The notes under the pieces are model-generated. The model saw only the letters and a list, made by a program, of their open reading frames with translations. It did not search any database and was not told where the DNA came from. Made by a program: the position numbers and the translations under genes. This document shows, in pieces, positions 14,606 through 22,643 of a stretch of DNA of 27,963 nucleotides; the stretch's first letter is position 1, and each line of letters starts with the position of its first letter. This DNA comes from Actinobacillus sp. (lineage in GTDB: Bacteria; Pseudomonadota; Gammaproteobacteria; Enterobacterales; Pasteurellaceae): positions 1 to 27,963 of the forward strand of contig JAHHQY010000016.1 of NCBI GenBank assembly GCA_020026115.1, written 5' to 3'.

Positions 14606-15892
14606 TTATTTAATGACGTCCAAACCGCCCATGTAAGCACGTAAAGCTTCAGGTACTGTAATAGAACCGTCTGCATTTTGGTAGTTTTCTAAAATTGCGA
14701 CTAAACAGCGACCCACCGCTAAGCCTGAACCATTTAAGGTATGAACTAAACGTGGTTTTTTCTCGCCTTTCACACGATAACGCGCTTGCATACGACGTGC
14801 TTGGAAGTCCCACATATTTGAGCAAGAAGAAATTTCACGATAAGTATTTTGAGCTGGAACCCAAACTTCTAAATCGTAAGTTTTACATGCGCCAAAGCCC
14901 ATATCGTTCGTGCAAAGTAAAATTTTACGATAAGGTAAACCTAAAAGTTGTAAGACTTTTTCAGCATGGCTGGTTAATTCTTCTAAAGCGTCCATTGATT
15001 TTTCAGGCTCAACGATTTGTACTAATTCTACTTTATCGAATTGATGCATACGAATTAATCCGCGTGTATCGCGTCCGTAAGAACCTGCTTCAGAACGGAA
15101 ACATGGCGTATGCGCAGTCATTTTTCTTGGTAAATCCGCTTGTTCTAAAATTTCCCCACGCACTAAGTTCGTCACTGGTACTTCTGCAGTTGGAATTAAC
15201 GCATAAGGTTGTTCCCCTTCTAATGGCGCAGTATGGAATAAATCTTCACCGAATTTCGGTAATTGACCTGTTCCGTAAAGGGTTTCATGGTTAACTAAAT
15301 AAGGAACATAAGTTTCTGTATAGCCGTGTTGTTCTGTGTGTAAATCCAACATAAATTGCGTTAAAGCACGATGTAATCTTGCAATTTGTGATTTCATAAC
15401 CACAAAACGTGCGCCAGCTAATTTAGCCCCAGCAGAAAAATCTAACCCTGCAAGTTCTTCCCCTAAGGTTACGTGGTCTTTAATTTCAAAATCAAACTCA
15501 CGCGGTTTACCCCAACGTGAAATTTCTAAGTTGTCGTTTTCGTCTTGACCTAAAGGAACTTCTTCGGCTGGAATATTTGGAATGCTTAAAGCAATTTGTG
15601 TTAAGTCTTTTTGTACGGCATCTAATTGCGCTTTAGCTTGTGCTAATTTTTCGCCTAAATCGTCCACTTCTGCTAATAATGGTGCAATATCTTCACCACG
15701 AGCTTTCGCTTGACCGATCGCTTTTGAACGAGTGTTACGCATTGCTTGCAAGTTTTCTGTTTCTACTTGTAAGGTTTTTCGCTGAGCTTCAAGTTCGTTA
15801 ATCTTGTCGAAATCTAAATCAAAATTACGTTTGGTTTTTAAAAGCGCAACGGTTTGAGCTAAATCGTTACGCAGAAGATTAGGATCTATCAT
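14606..15892 (-). CDS. serS: Seryl-tRNA synthetase
   Basis: A 428-residue class II aminoacyl-tRNA synthetase (E. coli 430) that charges tRNA-Ser with serine, including the tRNA-Ser(UGA) at the start of this window. An N-terminal antiparallel coiled coil (about residues 28-100) grips the long variable arm. The catalytic domain follows, with motif 2 FRSEAGSYGRDTRGLIRMHQF and motif 3 LNGSGLAVGRCLVAILEN near the C-terminus. The start at 15892 has an AAGGAAA site and gives MIDPNLLRNDL as in orthologues. It is monocistronic here: a terminator closes it downstream and the cytochrome gene's terminator lies upstream. None of the repeated uptake-like words falls inside it. Confidence 0.98.
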   Translation of the reverse strand: MIDPNLLRNDLAQTVALLKTKRNFDLDFDKINELEAQRKTLQVETENLQAMRNTRSKAIGQAKARGEDIAPLLAEVDDLGEKLAQAKAQLDAVQKDLTQIALSIPNIPAEEVPLGQDENDNLEISRWGKPREFDFEIKDHVTLGEELAGLDFSAGAKLAGARFVVMKSQIARLHRALTQFMLDLHTEQHGYTETYVPYLVNHETLYGTGQLPKFGEDLFHTAPLEGEQPYALIPTAEVPVTNLVRGEILEQADLPRKMTAHTPCFRSEAGSYGRDTRGLIRMHQFDKVELVQIVEPEKSMDALEELTSHAEKVLQLLGLPYRKILLCTNDMGFGACKTYDLEVWVPAQNTYREISSCSNMWDFQARRMQARYRVKGEKKPRLVHTLNGSGLAVGRCLVAILENYQNADGSITVPEALRAYMGGLDVIK

Positions 15893-16000
15893 ATTGTTTC
15901 CTTATTTTTATGAGATAAATGGGGATTATTTTAGTCATATTTCTTGTTTTTTAAAAGGGGCAAGAGGGGAAAAATCATTTCCTTTCAAGGAAAACTTTAC

Positions 16001-16010
16001 TCGCACCGAA
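16001..16010 (-). repeat. TTCGGYGCGA word, copy 9
   Basis: Plus-strand CTCGCACCGAATTTTTT in the gap between serS and the cytochrome gene, ten bases before that gene's terminator. Confidence 0.65.
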
Positions 16011-16020
16011 TTTTTTCCCT

Positions 16021-16047
16021 AAAAAAAGACCGCATATGCGGTCTTTT
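16021..16047 (-). terminator. Intrinsic terminator of the multihaem cytochrome gene
   Basis: AAAAGACCGCATATGCGGTCTTTT (16024-16047) is a perfect palindrome; on the minus strand GACCGC-ATAT-GCGGTC is followed by seven T. It lies about 30 bases past the stop. Confidence 0.9.
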
Positions 16048-16075
16048 AAATTATCAGGTTTTTTTATTGCTAAAA

Positions 16076-18586
16076 TTAGCTTACTTTACTGGCTAACCAT
16101 TTAATAAATCGTGCAATTGCAGCATTGATACGTTTAAAGTAAATGCCATAGCCAATTAAAGCGAACAAGCCAAGAACGCCCATGATAATACCCAATGCTT
16201 TAAACCATGCCACAATAATATTGTTTTCACTTAACAACATTTTATGTGCATCGCCGTCCGCAAAACTTAAGCTTAAGACTTTCGCTACTTGGCCTAAAAT
16301 GGTCATCGCTTTTGAGCCATCAGGCATATTTGGCATACCTTGGTGACACGCGATACAGGTTTCATCACGATCTAATTTTCCGCGTTGCGCAGCCGTTAAC
16401 GGTGAAGATTGCGCCCAATGGCTATCTACAGTTTGTAACTGTTTGCCGTCTTTATCTAAAATTTGATCGAAACCATGATCTAAACCTGGAATAACTTGAA
16501 TTTGCGGTGTGCTATGTTTACTTAATAGCGTACCATCTGGCGCTACCGGGTCTAAATATTTCGCTTCACTTGGTTTGCCACCATGTTTGCCTTTCGCATC
16601 GCCATAGCCTGCTGTCATTGAATCACCATGACAATCAAAACATTCACGAGCTTGTTTGCTATTGGTATGAGGATTAATTGGTGATAATTCCATCGCAGAA
16701 TAGCCTTCGGCAGTTTTCGGCGCGTAATTAGAAAGCAAGGTTTTGCCATCTTTACCAATGACCGTACCTACAGTTTGAATCACCCCAACTAAAGGTGCGA
16801 CACGGCCTTCACCGTTAATCCCTACTGGTGGTTTTTCCCAACGAATATGGTCATAGTCAAATTTTGTACCTTTACCATCTAATAATGGCGGATTGTCATG
16901 ATCGCTTGTTGTACCGTCTGGATTAACTTGCTCTGCTGCTTTCACCCAGTCAATATCTTTTTTACGATAATCAATCACATAAGAACTACCGTAATATTGT
17001 GGCGCCCAGGTTGCGTGACAAGCGTAACATTCCAGTTTTTCCATATGTTTAGACACACCAACCATCGCAACGCGTGCTTTTTCAGGATTACTCCAGAGGT
17101 TTTCGTCTTCTAAACGTTTTAATAATGGCACTTTAAAATCTAAACCTGAGGCAGAATGTACAATAACATCTTTGCCATCTTTCACCACATTACCGAGTGG
17201 ATTACCACGGCTGGATAATAAATATCCATCTTTTTTCGGATAAACTGTTGCGAAGGCTTTTGTTACTTGCATTGGTGCATCAGCAAGACCACGGCCTTTA
17301 TCCATATCTAATTTTTTACCAAATTCGTCACCAAAACCAATTGGTAAATCCCATGGATATTTTGTCGGTGTACCATGACAGTCAGAACATTCAATTTCAA
17401 TGGACGCTAAAGTTGTTGCCCCTAAATTACCATTGCCGTGCATAGTATTTGAGGTGTGGCAATCTTGACATAACAAGCCACCCACAACTTTGCCGTCTTT
17501 CATGACTTTATGGTGAGCGTCGCCTTGAATGTATTTATAGGTATAGCCACCGTGTGTTTTTTGGCCATTCGCTTCGTTATCAAATGGTGCGCGATCATCA
17601 GAATGTCCGTAAGGCATCATACCTTGGTAAGAATAACCAATACGACGTCCGCCTGCATGACATGCTGAACAAGTCGACACTTGGATACCAGAAACGGTTT
17701 TTCCATTCACTTCTACTTTAGATTTACGCGTTGCTTGAATGCTATGCACCAGCATATGACCTGGGTTTTCTTTATCGATGGATTTATCTTTTCCTTCGTA
17801 AAAACCGTCTGTACCGTATAAAGTATGGCAAGCAGAACAGCCGTCACCACGGAAATGACCACGATCTTGTAAACCTTTGTTCGACAAATGGCACTTATTA
17901 CAATTACGTAAATAGCTAAAGCCGGCTAAACGCGGATCTTTTTCCACATCTTCAAAAGTGATTTCTGGAATACCCTCTAATTTTTCAGGGAATTGATCTG
18001 GGTGATTTTTGGCCAAGTCGAGCATATATTTTTTATACTCTTCTGTACCAAAACGAGGCACATTGCCATCTGGGTCATCAATGGTATGGTTGCCGAGTGT
18101 ATGTTTACGATTATCCGTATCCATACCCCAACTCCATGTAATGGCTTTCATTTTGCCTGCATCGGTATTCATAATTGAACGATGCGTGTTATAAACGTGG
18201 TCTTGGTGACATTGACCACAGGTTTTATCATTCACCGCCATTGCGCCTGGAACAGGGGTGAAGAAATCTAATTTATTGCCTTCCGGTGCGCCTTTATGCG
18301 CTAAGGTTTTATCCGTTTCTTCATTCGGGTTACCACCATGACAAACAACACAGCCGTTTGGATCGCCAACTTGCGCCCCTTTTGCTGCAATTTGTTTCAT
18401 CATTTCCGAATTCGGGTCACGAATTGATTCCACGCCTTCATGACAGGTTAAACAACCTTTCCCTTCGCTTTGTTTTGCAAATTCTGCCTTTTCCGTTTCC
18501 GCTAACGCAAGTTGAGAGGAAAAGGTAAAACAGCCTGCTATAAAAAGCGTTTTATAAATAAAACACCGTAATTTTTTTTCTAGCAT
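16076..18586 (-). CDS. Membrane-anchored periplasmic undecahaem cytochrome c, substrate unknown
   Basis: An 836-residue protein with a signal peptide (about residues 1-29, cleavage likely after QLALA) and eleven CXXCH haem-c motifs, with first cysteines at about 45, 79, 123, 229, 250, 306, 373, 400, 520, 649 and 744. A single C-terminal membrane helix (about 792-816) is followed by a short basic cytoplasmic tail. It should therefore sit in the periplasm, anchored in the inner membrane, and carry electrons to or from a respiratory substrate. There is no CXXCK motif (excluding a NrfA-type active site) and no long-spaced CX15CH motif (arguing against MccA-type sulfite reductase). Octahaem tetrathionate reductase-like or other multihaem reductases are distant possibilities. 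It is a lone gene with its own terminator and candidate promoter; no quinol dehydrogenase or haem-lyase gene is adjacent. Confidence 0.85.
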   Translation of the reverse strand: MLEKKLRCFIYKTLFIAGCFTFSSQLALAETEKAEFAKQSEGKGCLTCHEGVESIRDPNSEMMKQIAAKGAQVGDPNGCVVCHGGNPNEETDKTLAHKGAPEGNKLDFFTPVPGAMAVNDKTCGQCHQDHVYNTHRSIMNTDAGKMKAITWSWGMDTDNRKHTLGNHTIDDPDGNVPRFGTEEYKKYMLDLAKNHPDQFPEKLEGIPEITFEDVEKDPRLAGFSYLRNCNKCHLSNKGLQDRGHFRGDGCSACHTLYGTDGFYEGKDKSIDKENPGHMLVHSIQATRKSKVEVNGKTVSGIQVSTCSACHAGGRRIGYSYQGMMPYGHSDDRAPFDNEANGQKTHGGYTYKYIQGDAHHKVMKDGKVVGGLLCQDCHTSNTMHGNGNLGATTLASIEIECSDCHGTPTKYPWDLPIGFGDEFGKKLDMDKGRGLADAPMQVTKAFATVYPKKDGYLLSSRGNPLGNVVKDGKDVIVHSASGLDFKVPLLKRLEDENLWSNPEKARVAMVGVSKHMEKLECYACHATWAPQYYGSSYVIDYRKKDIDWVKAAEQVNPDGTTSDHDNPPLLDGKGTKFDYDHIRWEKPPVGINGEGRVAPLVGVIQTVGTVIGKDGKTLLSNYAPKTAEGYSAMELSPINPHTNSKQARECFDCHGDSMTAGYGDAKGKHGGKPSEAKYLDPVAPDGTLLSKHSTPQIQVIPGLDHGFDQILDKDGKQLQTVDSHWAQSSPLTAAQRGKLDRDETCIACHQGMPNMPDGSKAMTILGQVAKVLSLSFADGDAHKMLLSENNIIVAWFKALGIIMGVLGLFALIGYGIYFKRINAAIARFIKWLASKVS

Positions 18587-18644
18587 TTCATTTTATTCCT
18601 TAATTAAGTAGTGAGTAAAAATAAGTAAGTAAAAAATTCGCTAT

Positions 18645-18673
18645 ATATTAGTTTATACAAACTTTAAGCGCAA
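18645..18673 (-). promoter_or_regulatory. Candidate promoter of the cytochrome gene
   Basis: On the minus strand a -35-like TTGCGC (18668-18673) is spaced 17 bases from a -10 TAATAT (18645-18650), placing transcription start about 50 bases before the ATG at 18586. I saw no clear FNR or NarP site, which would be expected for an anaerobic respiratory gene. Confidence 0.4.
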
Positions 18674-18746
18674 TATATATTACTTAATAACGCAAAGAAA
18701 TTTTCACTTGCTTCATTATCCCTAAGGTTAAAACTGAGCTTCTTTT

Positions 18747-18756
18747 TTCGGTGCGA
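18747..18756 (+). repeat. TTCGGYGCGA word, copy 10
   Basis: CTTTTTTCGGTGCGAGATG in the gap between the cytochrome gene and ycaO. Confidence 0.65.
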
Positions 18757-18770
18757 GATGATTTTTAAGC

Positions 18771-18799
18771 AAAAAAAAAGCCTGCATTTAAGCAGGCTT
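18771..18799 (-). terminator. Intrinsic terminator of ycaO
   Basis: On the minus strand AAGCCTGC-TTAAAT-GCAGGCTT (18778-18799) is a perfect eight-pair stem followed by nine T. It begins 13 bases past the ycaO stop. Confidence 0.92.
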
Positions 18800-18811
18800 A
18801 TTCATTTTTTT

Positions 18812-20560
18812 TTATTTAAGGCGCTGAACTTTGTGGTAAGCCTTTAATAATTGTTGATGCAAAGGGAAATTTTCTAAATTCTCATCGCTTGCAACTAAAT
18901 TAAAAAATGGATTGCCACCCTGTAACACATTCCATACGCTTTCTAAGGTTTTTTCACCGTATATTTTAGTAAAGACTTGGCGGTAATCTGCAGGAGTGCG
19001 GGTTTCATCTAAGAATAAGGTTAAACTTTGTTTTAAGGCTTGGTAGTAATTTTGCGCTCGCGCCGAAAAACTGGCTTGGTTCATATCCATAGTCCATTGC
19101 ACCCATGGTAAAGCGTTTTCTAAATCGCCTAAAGCTAAATATAGCATTGCTTTTAATTCGCCCACGCGTAAGGTTGACCAAGCACTGTCCGCAGAAGGTA
19201 AAATGCCGATAAATTCTGCGACTTTCAAATTATCTTCAATATCTTGCCCATCTAATTCATCTAATAATTCTTGATAAGTGTCCTTGCTATGATGGAAATT
19301 AGGTAAATCTAATAAAATTTCACGCCATAACATTCCTGCATTATTGTTGGCATAACTTAAATCATCAACGGGATAAATTTCCGACATCCCTGGGATTAAA
19401 ATTCGGCAGGCATTCACGCCTAAATGATTGAAATCCAATACATAAACATCACAACCTTTTTTATGAGCTAAGGCTAATAAATTGGCGTAATCCCCTTTTG
19501 TATCGGTGCCTGAAAAATCCCAATGCACGAAAGGAAAATCGCTTTCTTGTTTAAATAAATCCCAAGATAATAAACCACTTGAATCAATAAAATGGGTTTC
19601 TAAATTGGCTTCATCGGCCACAGCATCATTATCAAAACTTGGCGGTAAAAATACGTCTAAATCTTGTAAACTGCGTCCTTGTAATAATTCGGTTACGGTG
19701 CGTTCTAATGCCACTTCAAATTTTGGATGAGCACCAAAGGAAGCGTAACAACTTCCATTTTGTGGATTTAATAACACCACGCAAATAACCGGATATTCAC
19801 CGCCTAAAGAGGCATCAAATGCGTAAATAGGAAAGCCCGCTTCTTCTAAACTTTTAAGCGCAAGTTGGCTTTTGGGGTATTGAGCTAAAATTTCGGCCGG
19901 AATTTCAGGTAAACTTAAACTTTCACGTAAAATTTTATTTTTCACAAAACGCTCAAAAATTTCTGAAATGCCTTGTACTTTCGCTTCATTTAAATTGTTG
20001 CCGGCGGACATTCCGTTAGACACAAATAAATTTGCAATAATGCTTTGCGGAAAATACAAGGTTTCGCCGGTCCGCTCGCAAGTATAAGGCAAGGCAACGA
20101 TACCGCGTTCTTCATGACCAGATTGTAAATCCACCAACAAATCAGGGGTTAAATGGCCTTCAGGATCAAAATATTCCCATAATTTTTCATTTAATAAACC
20201 TTCGGGTAATAAGTCTTCATCTTCAATTTCGAACCATTTTTCTCGGCGATCATGCACAAACTCACTGTGAGCTAATTTTTCGCCTAAATAATAATCTGCA
20301 AAAAAGTAATTGGTTGAAAGTCGTTCAAAAAATTCCCCTAAGGCTGAAGCTAAAGCCGATTTTTTGCTGGCGCCCTTCCCATTGGCAAAACATTGATGGC
20401 AATCTTTGTCACGAATATGTACCGAATAGACATTTGGCACAGGATTGAGCCAAGAAACTTCTTCAATTTCAATGCCTAGCTCAGCGAGTTTTTGTTGGAA
20501 TTGAGCAATGCTACTTTCAAGCGATGCATCTTTACCTAAAATAAAAGTTTGTTCTGTCAT
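18812..20560 (-). CDS. ycaO: YcaO-family ATP-dependent protein (RimO-associated in E. coli)
   Basis: A 582-residue orthologue of E. coli YcaO (586), colinear along its whole length. The YcaO ATP-binding domain covers about residues 60-400, with GKGASKKSALASALGEFFERLSTNYFF and EAKVQGISEIFERFVKNKI carrying the ExxER-type nucleotide and magnesium ligands; a C-terminal helical region with a TPR-like character follows. YcaO enzymes activate amide carbonyls with ATP. E. coli YcaO has been linked to RimO-dependent beta-methylthiolation of ribosomal protein S12, and no peptide-natural-product genes lie nearby to suggest azoline chemistry. The start at 20560 has a weak AAGTGA site. It is divergent from gloB across a 111-base gap and ends at a strong terminator. 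It contains one TTCGGYGCGA word, read F-S-A-R. Confidence 0.93.
   Translation of the reverse strand: MTEQTFILGKDASLESSIAQFQQKLAELGIEIEEVSWLNPVPNVYSVHIRDKDCHQCFANGKGASKKSALASALGEFFERLSTNYFFADYYLGEKLAHSEFVHDRREKWFEIEDEDLLPEGLLNEKLWEYFDPEGHLTPDLLVDLQSGHEERGIVALPYTCERTGETLYFPQSIIANLFVSNGMSAGNNLNEAKVQGISEIFERFVKNKILRESLSLPEIPAEILAQYPKSQLALKSLEEAGFPIYAFDASLGGEYPVICVVLLNPQNGSCYASFGAHPKFEVALERTVTELLQGRSLQDLDVFLPPSFDNDAVADEANLETHFIDSSGLLSWDLFKQESDFPFVHWDFSGTDTKGDYANLLALAHKKGCDVYVLDFNHLGVNACRILIPGMSEIYPVDDLSYANNNAGMLWREILLDLPNFHHSKDTYQELLDELDGQDIEDNLKVAEFIGILPSADSAWSTLRVGELKAMLYLALGDLENALPWVQWTMDMNQASFSARAQNYYQALKQSLTLFLDETRTPADYRQVFTKIYGEKTLESVWNVLQGGNPFFNLVASDENLENFPLHQQLLKAYHKVQRLK
19058..19067 (-). 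repeat. TTCGGYGCGA word, copy 11
   Basis: Plus-strand CTCGCGCCGAAAAA within ycaO; the coding strand reads F-S-A-R, as in ptrA copy 5, though the two proteins are unrelated. Confidence 0.65.
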
Positions 20561-20671
20561 AAAATTTCACTTTGTGTTTTCAAAAATTTTTGCATAATAG
20601 AAAACTTACGCGCAGAGCGCAAGATTTTCCCATTGTTATCTGTTTTTTGCCCTTTTTTGTTGGAGTACATT

Positions 20672-21379
20672 ATGTTAATACCGATTCCTGCCTTACAAGA
20701 TAATTACATTTGGCTATACCAAAAAGAGAACTGCCCTGTTTTATTAGTGGATATTGGTGAACTTGAGCCGGTTTTACAAAAATTACAACAATATCATCTT
20801 AAAGTTGAGGCGGTACTCTTAACCCATTATCATCACGACCATTTAGGGGGCGTGAATGCTTTTAAACAAATTTTCCCTCAAGTGCCTGTTTATGGTTCTG
20901 AAGAATGTGCCAATGTTGCGACACATATTGTGCGAGGCAATAAAATTAACACGGAACATTACAATATCGAGGTGCTAAAAACCCCAGGACATACGGCGCA
21001 ACATTTAAGTTATTTTGTGGATAAGCATCTTTTTTGTGGCGATACTCTGTTTTCCGCAGGTTGTGGACGTGTTTTTACGGGAAACTATTTAGCGATGTAC
21101 GAAAGCTTGCAAAAAATTAAAAAATTACCTGACGATACCCTAATTTGCCCTGCTCACGAATACACCTTAAGTAATTTGAAATTTGCTTTAGCAATGGCGC
21201 AACATAATGATTTAAAACAAACTATTTCCGTCAATCAAGGGATTGCTAAATTTTTATGCGATGCCGGTGAAGCTACGTTACCTACAACCTTATTTACCGA
21301 AAAAGCGATAAATCCTTTTTTACAGGCGAAAAATTTACGAGATTTTATTGCATTACGCGAAAAGAAAGATAATTTTTAA
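20672..21379 (+). CDS. gloB: Hydroxyacylglutathione hydrolase (glyoxalase II)
   Basis: A 235-residue metallo-beta-lactamase-fold enzyme that hydrolyses S-lactoylglutathione to D-lactate and glutathione, the second step of methylglyoxal detoxification. The metal motif THYHHDHLGG supplies His52, His54, Asp56 and His57. Further ligands follow in the GHTAQHLSYF, CGDTLFSAGCGR and CPAHEYT segments. An in-frame extension upstream reaches back past the ycaO start, but the ATG at 20672 has a TGGAG site and gives the MLIPIPALQDNYIW opening seen in orthologues. It is slightly shorter than E. coli GloB (251). It is followed about 100 bases later by ffs. Confidence 0.96.
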   Translation: MLIPIPALQDNYIWLYQKENCPVLLVDIGELEPVLQKLQQYHLKVEAVLLTHYHHDHLGGVNAFKQIFPQVPVYGSEECANVATHIVRGNKINTEHYNIEVLKTPGHTAQHLSYFVDKHLFCGDTLFSAGCGRVFTGNYLAMYESLQKIKKLPDDTLICPAHEYTLSNLKFALAMAQHNDLKQTISVNQGIAKFLCDAGEATLPTTLFTEKAINPFLQAKNLRDFIALREKKDNF

Positions 21380-21380
21380 G

Positions 21381-21410
21381 CAATTAAGCCTAAAGTGTGG
21401 CTGAATTTTA
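21381..21410 (+). terminator. Weak terminator-like hairpin after gloB
   Basis: AAGCC (21385-21389 region) and GGCT (21399-21402) pair around a short loop and a GAATTTTA tract follows. The stem is short with a possible bulge, so this is tentative. Confidence 0.3.
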
Positions 21411-21419
21411 AGAAAAACA

Positions 21420-21448
21420 TTGCTTTTTTAAAGGCAATCTTGCATACT
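21420..21448 (+). promoter_or_regulatory. Promoter of ffs
   Basis: TTGCTT (21420-21425), a 17-base spacer and CATACT (21443-21448) give a start near 21455. This leaves a leader of about 30 bases before the mature RNA, comparable with the leader RNase P removes from E. coli 4.5S precursor. Confidence 0.6.
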
Positions 21449-21484
21449 CTCAAGCCTTGAAATTGCAATGCAATTCAATCCTAT

Positions 21485-21596
21485 GGGAACCTCTTCGGTC
21501 TCTCGCAATGGTCTCTGGTTTACCTGGTCAGGTTCGGAAGAAAGCAGCCAAAGTCAGATGTATTATGTGCCGAGTTCAGCTGGAGAGGTTTCCGCC
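21485..21596 (+). ncRNA. ffs: Signal recognition particle RNA (4.5S RNA)
   Basis: About 110 bases forming one long hairpin: GGGAACCTCT at the 5' end pairs with AGAGGTTTCC at the 3' end. The apical domain reads GGTCAGGTTCGGAAGAAAGC followed by AGCCA, with the GGAA tetraloop and the conserved asymmetric loop bases that bind Ffh. Compared with E. coli (GTCC-GGAA-GGA), the pair next to the tetraloop is changed from C-G to U-A on both sides, a compensatory change that supports a working RNA. With Ffh and FtsY it targets nascent membrane proteins. Ends are approximate by a few bases. Confidence 0.93.
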
Positions 21597-21630
21597 TATT
21601 TAAGCCTTACCCACGTCTCAAAATCAACGC

Positions 21631-21687
21631 AAAAAAAAACCACTCGCACCGAAATTTTAACTTTGCTACAAGTGGCTTAATTTTTTT
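21631..21687. terminator. Bidirectional terminator between ffs and glnB, with an uptake-like word in the loop
   Basis: AACCACT (21638-21644) pairs with AGTGGCTT (21671-21678, one bulged C). The plus strand is followed by a T-rich run to 21687 and the minus strand by nine T. The 26-base loop contains copy 12 of the TTCGGYGCGA word, overlapping the stem edge. Confidence 0.7.
21644..21653 (-). repeat. TTCGGYGCGA word, copy 12
   Basis: Plus-strand CTCGCACCGAAATTTTAA inside the ffs/glnB terminator. Full AT tail present. Confidence 0.65.
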
Positions 21688-22027
21688 ACATTAAAGCATC
21701 GTCATTTTCTTCTAAAGTACGGATACGAATTGCTCGTTCCACATCGTAGACAAAAATTTTACCATCGCCAATTTTACCTGTTTGAGCGGTATCAATAATC
21801 GCTTCTAAACATTGTTCGAGCATATCGTCGGTTACCACAATTTCCATTTTAACTTTAGGCAAAAAATCCACCATATATTCTGCGCCACGGTAAAGTTCCG
21901 TATGCCCTTTCTGACGTCCAAAGCCTCGCACTTCTGTCACTGTCATACCATTGATACCAAGATCAGATAAACTTTCGCGTACATCGTCTAATTTAAAAGG
22001 TTTAATAATTGCTTCAATTTTTTTCAT
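21686..22027 (-). CDS. glnB: Nitrogen regulatory protein P-II
   Basis: A 113-residue PII signal protein (E. coli GlnB 112). It forms a trimer that senses 2-oxoglutarate and ATP/ADP and controls glutamine synthetase adenylylation and NtrB. The T-loop RGAEYMVDFLPK carries the uridylylation site Tyr51, and the TAQTGKIGDGKIFVYDVERAIRIRT signature follows. The start at 22027 has an AGGAG site. No amtB lies beside it, which favours GlnB over GlnK, though the two are hard to separate by sequence. It is the last gene of a long minus-strand run, 25 bases after mog. Confidence 0.96.
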   Translation of the reverse strand: MKKIEAIIKPFKLDDVRESLSDLGINGMTVTEVRGFGRQKGHTELYRGAEYMVDFLPKVKMEIVVTDDMLEQCLEAIIDTAQTGKIGDGKIFVYDVERAIRIRTLEENDDALM

Positions 22028-22052
22028 TGTATGCTCCTAAATTTAAACAAAT

Positions 22053-22634
22053 TTAACGTTCACGACGCGCCGTTTTCGGACGGAAACTTTTAATCACCTC
22101 TGCTCTGGTGTCAATATAAATGCCATTAATCAATTGCAAACAATAAGGGACAGCCGAAAAAACGCCTTTTACTATCACATTTCCTGCTTTATCTTTAACG
22201 CCTTCTAAGGTTTCCATAATCGCTTTGGGTTGACCTGGTAAATTTAAAATTAAACTTTCGCCACGAATTACGCCAACTTGTCTTGATAAAATCGCGGTTG
22301 GCACAAAATGTAAACTCACTTGACGCATTTGTTCACCAAAACCTGGCATTTCTCGATCTGCTACCGCTAAGGTTGCATCTGGGGTGACATCACGTTTCGC
22401 CGGCCCAGTTCCACCTGTTGTTAAAACTAAATGGCAATGTTTTTCGTCAACTAATTCTTTTAAGGTTTCTTCAATGAGTTTTTGCTCATCTGGAATTAAA
22501 CGTGTTTCCACAGTAAATTCATCTTCTATCGCACTTTCTAGCCAACGTTGTAAGCTAGGAATGCCTTCATCTTGATAAACCCCTTGCGAGGCACGGTCTG
22601 AAACGGATACTAAACCAATTTTTAAGGTTGTCAT
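22053..22634 (-). CDS. mog: Molybdopterin adenylyltransferase
   Basis: A 193-residue MoCF-domain enzyme (E. coli Mog/MogA 195) that adenylates molybdopterin with ATP before molybdenum insertion, a step of molybdenum cofactor synthesis. Signatures are IGLVSVSDRASQGVYQDEG, the nucleotide-binding LTTGGTGPAKRDVTPDA, ADREMPGFGEQMR and LNLPGQPKAI. The start at 22634 has an AGGAG site. It is 9 bases downstream of the SLC13 carrier gene. That closeness invites the idea that the carrier moves molybdate or another oxyanion, but this is only positional inference. Confidence 0.96.
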   Translation of the reverse strand: MTTLKIGLVSVSDRASQGVYQDEGIPSLQRWLESAIEDEFTVETRLIPDEQKLIEETLKELVDEKHCHLVLTTGGTGPAKRDVTPDATLAVADREMPGFGEQMRQVSLHFVPTAILSRQVGVIRGESLILNLPGQPKAIMETLEGVKDKAGNVIVKGVFSAVPYCLQLINGIYIDTRAEVIKSFRPKTARRER

Positions 22635-22643
22635 AAAAAACTC

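Noticed and set aside
14695..15294. A 199-codon plus-strand open frame
   Set aside because: It lies wholly antisense to serS and has no ribosome-binding site or recognisable protein features; it is a shadow of the conserved synthetase.
18812..20560. ycaO as part of a ribosomally made peptide (thiazole/oxazole) cluster
   Set aside because: The protein is colinear with housekeeping E. coli YcaO, and no precursor peptide, dehydrogenase or partner gene lies nearby.
21468..21680. A 70-codon plus-strand open frame
   Set aside because: It overlaps the 4.5S RNA gene and its terminator; codon content follows the RNA, there is no ribosome-binding site, and the RNA identity is strong.
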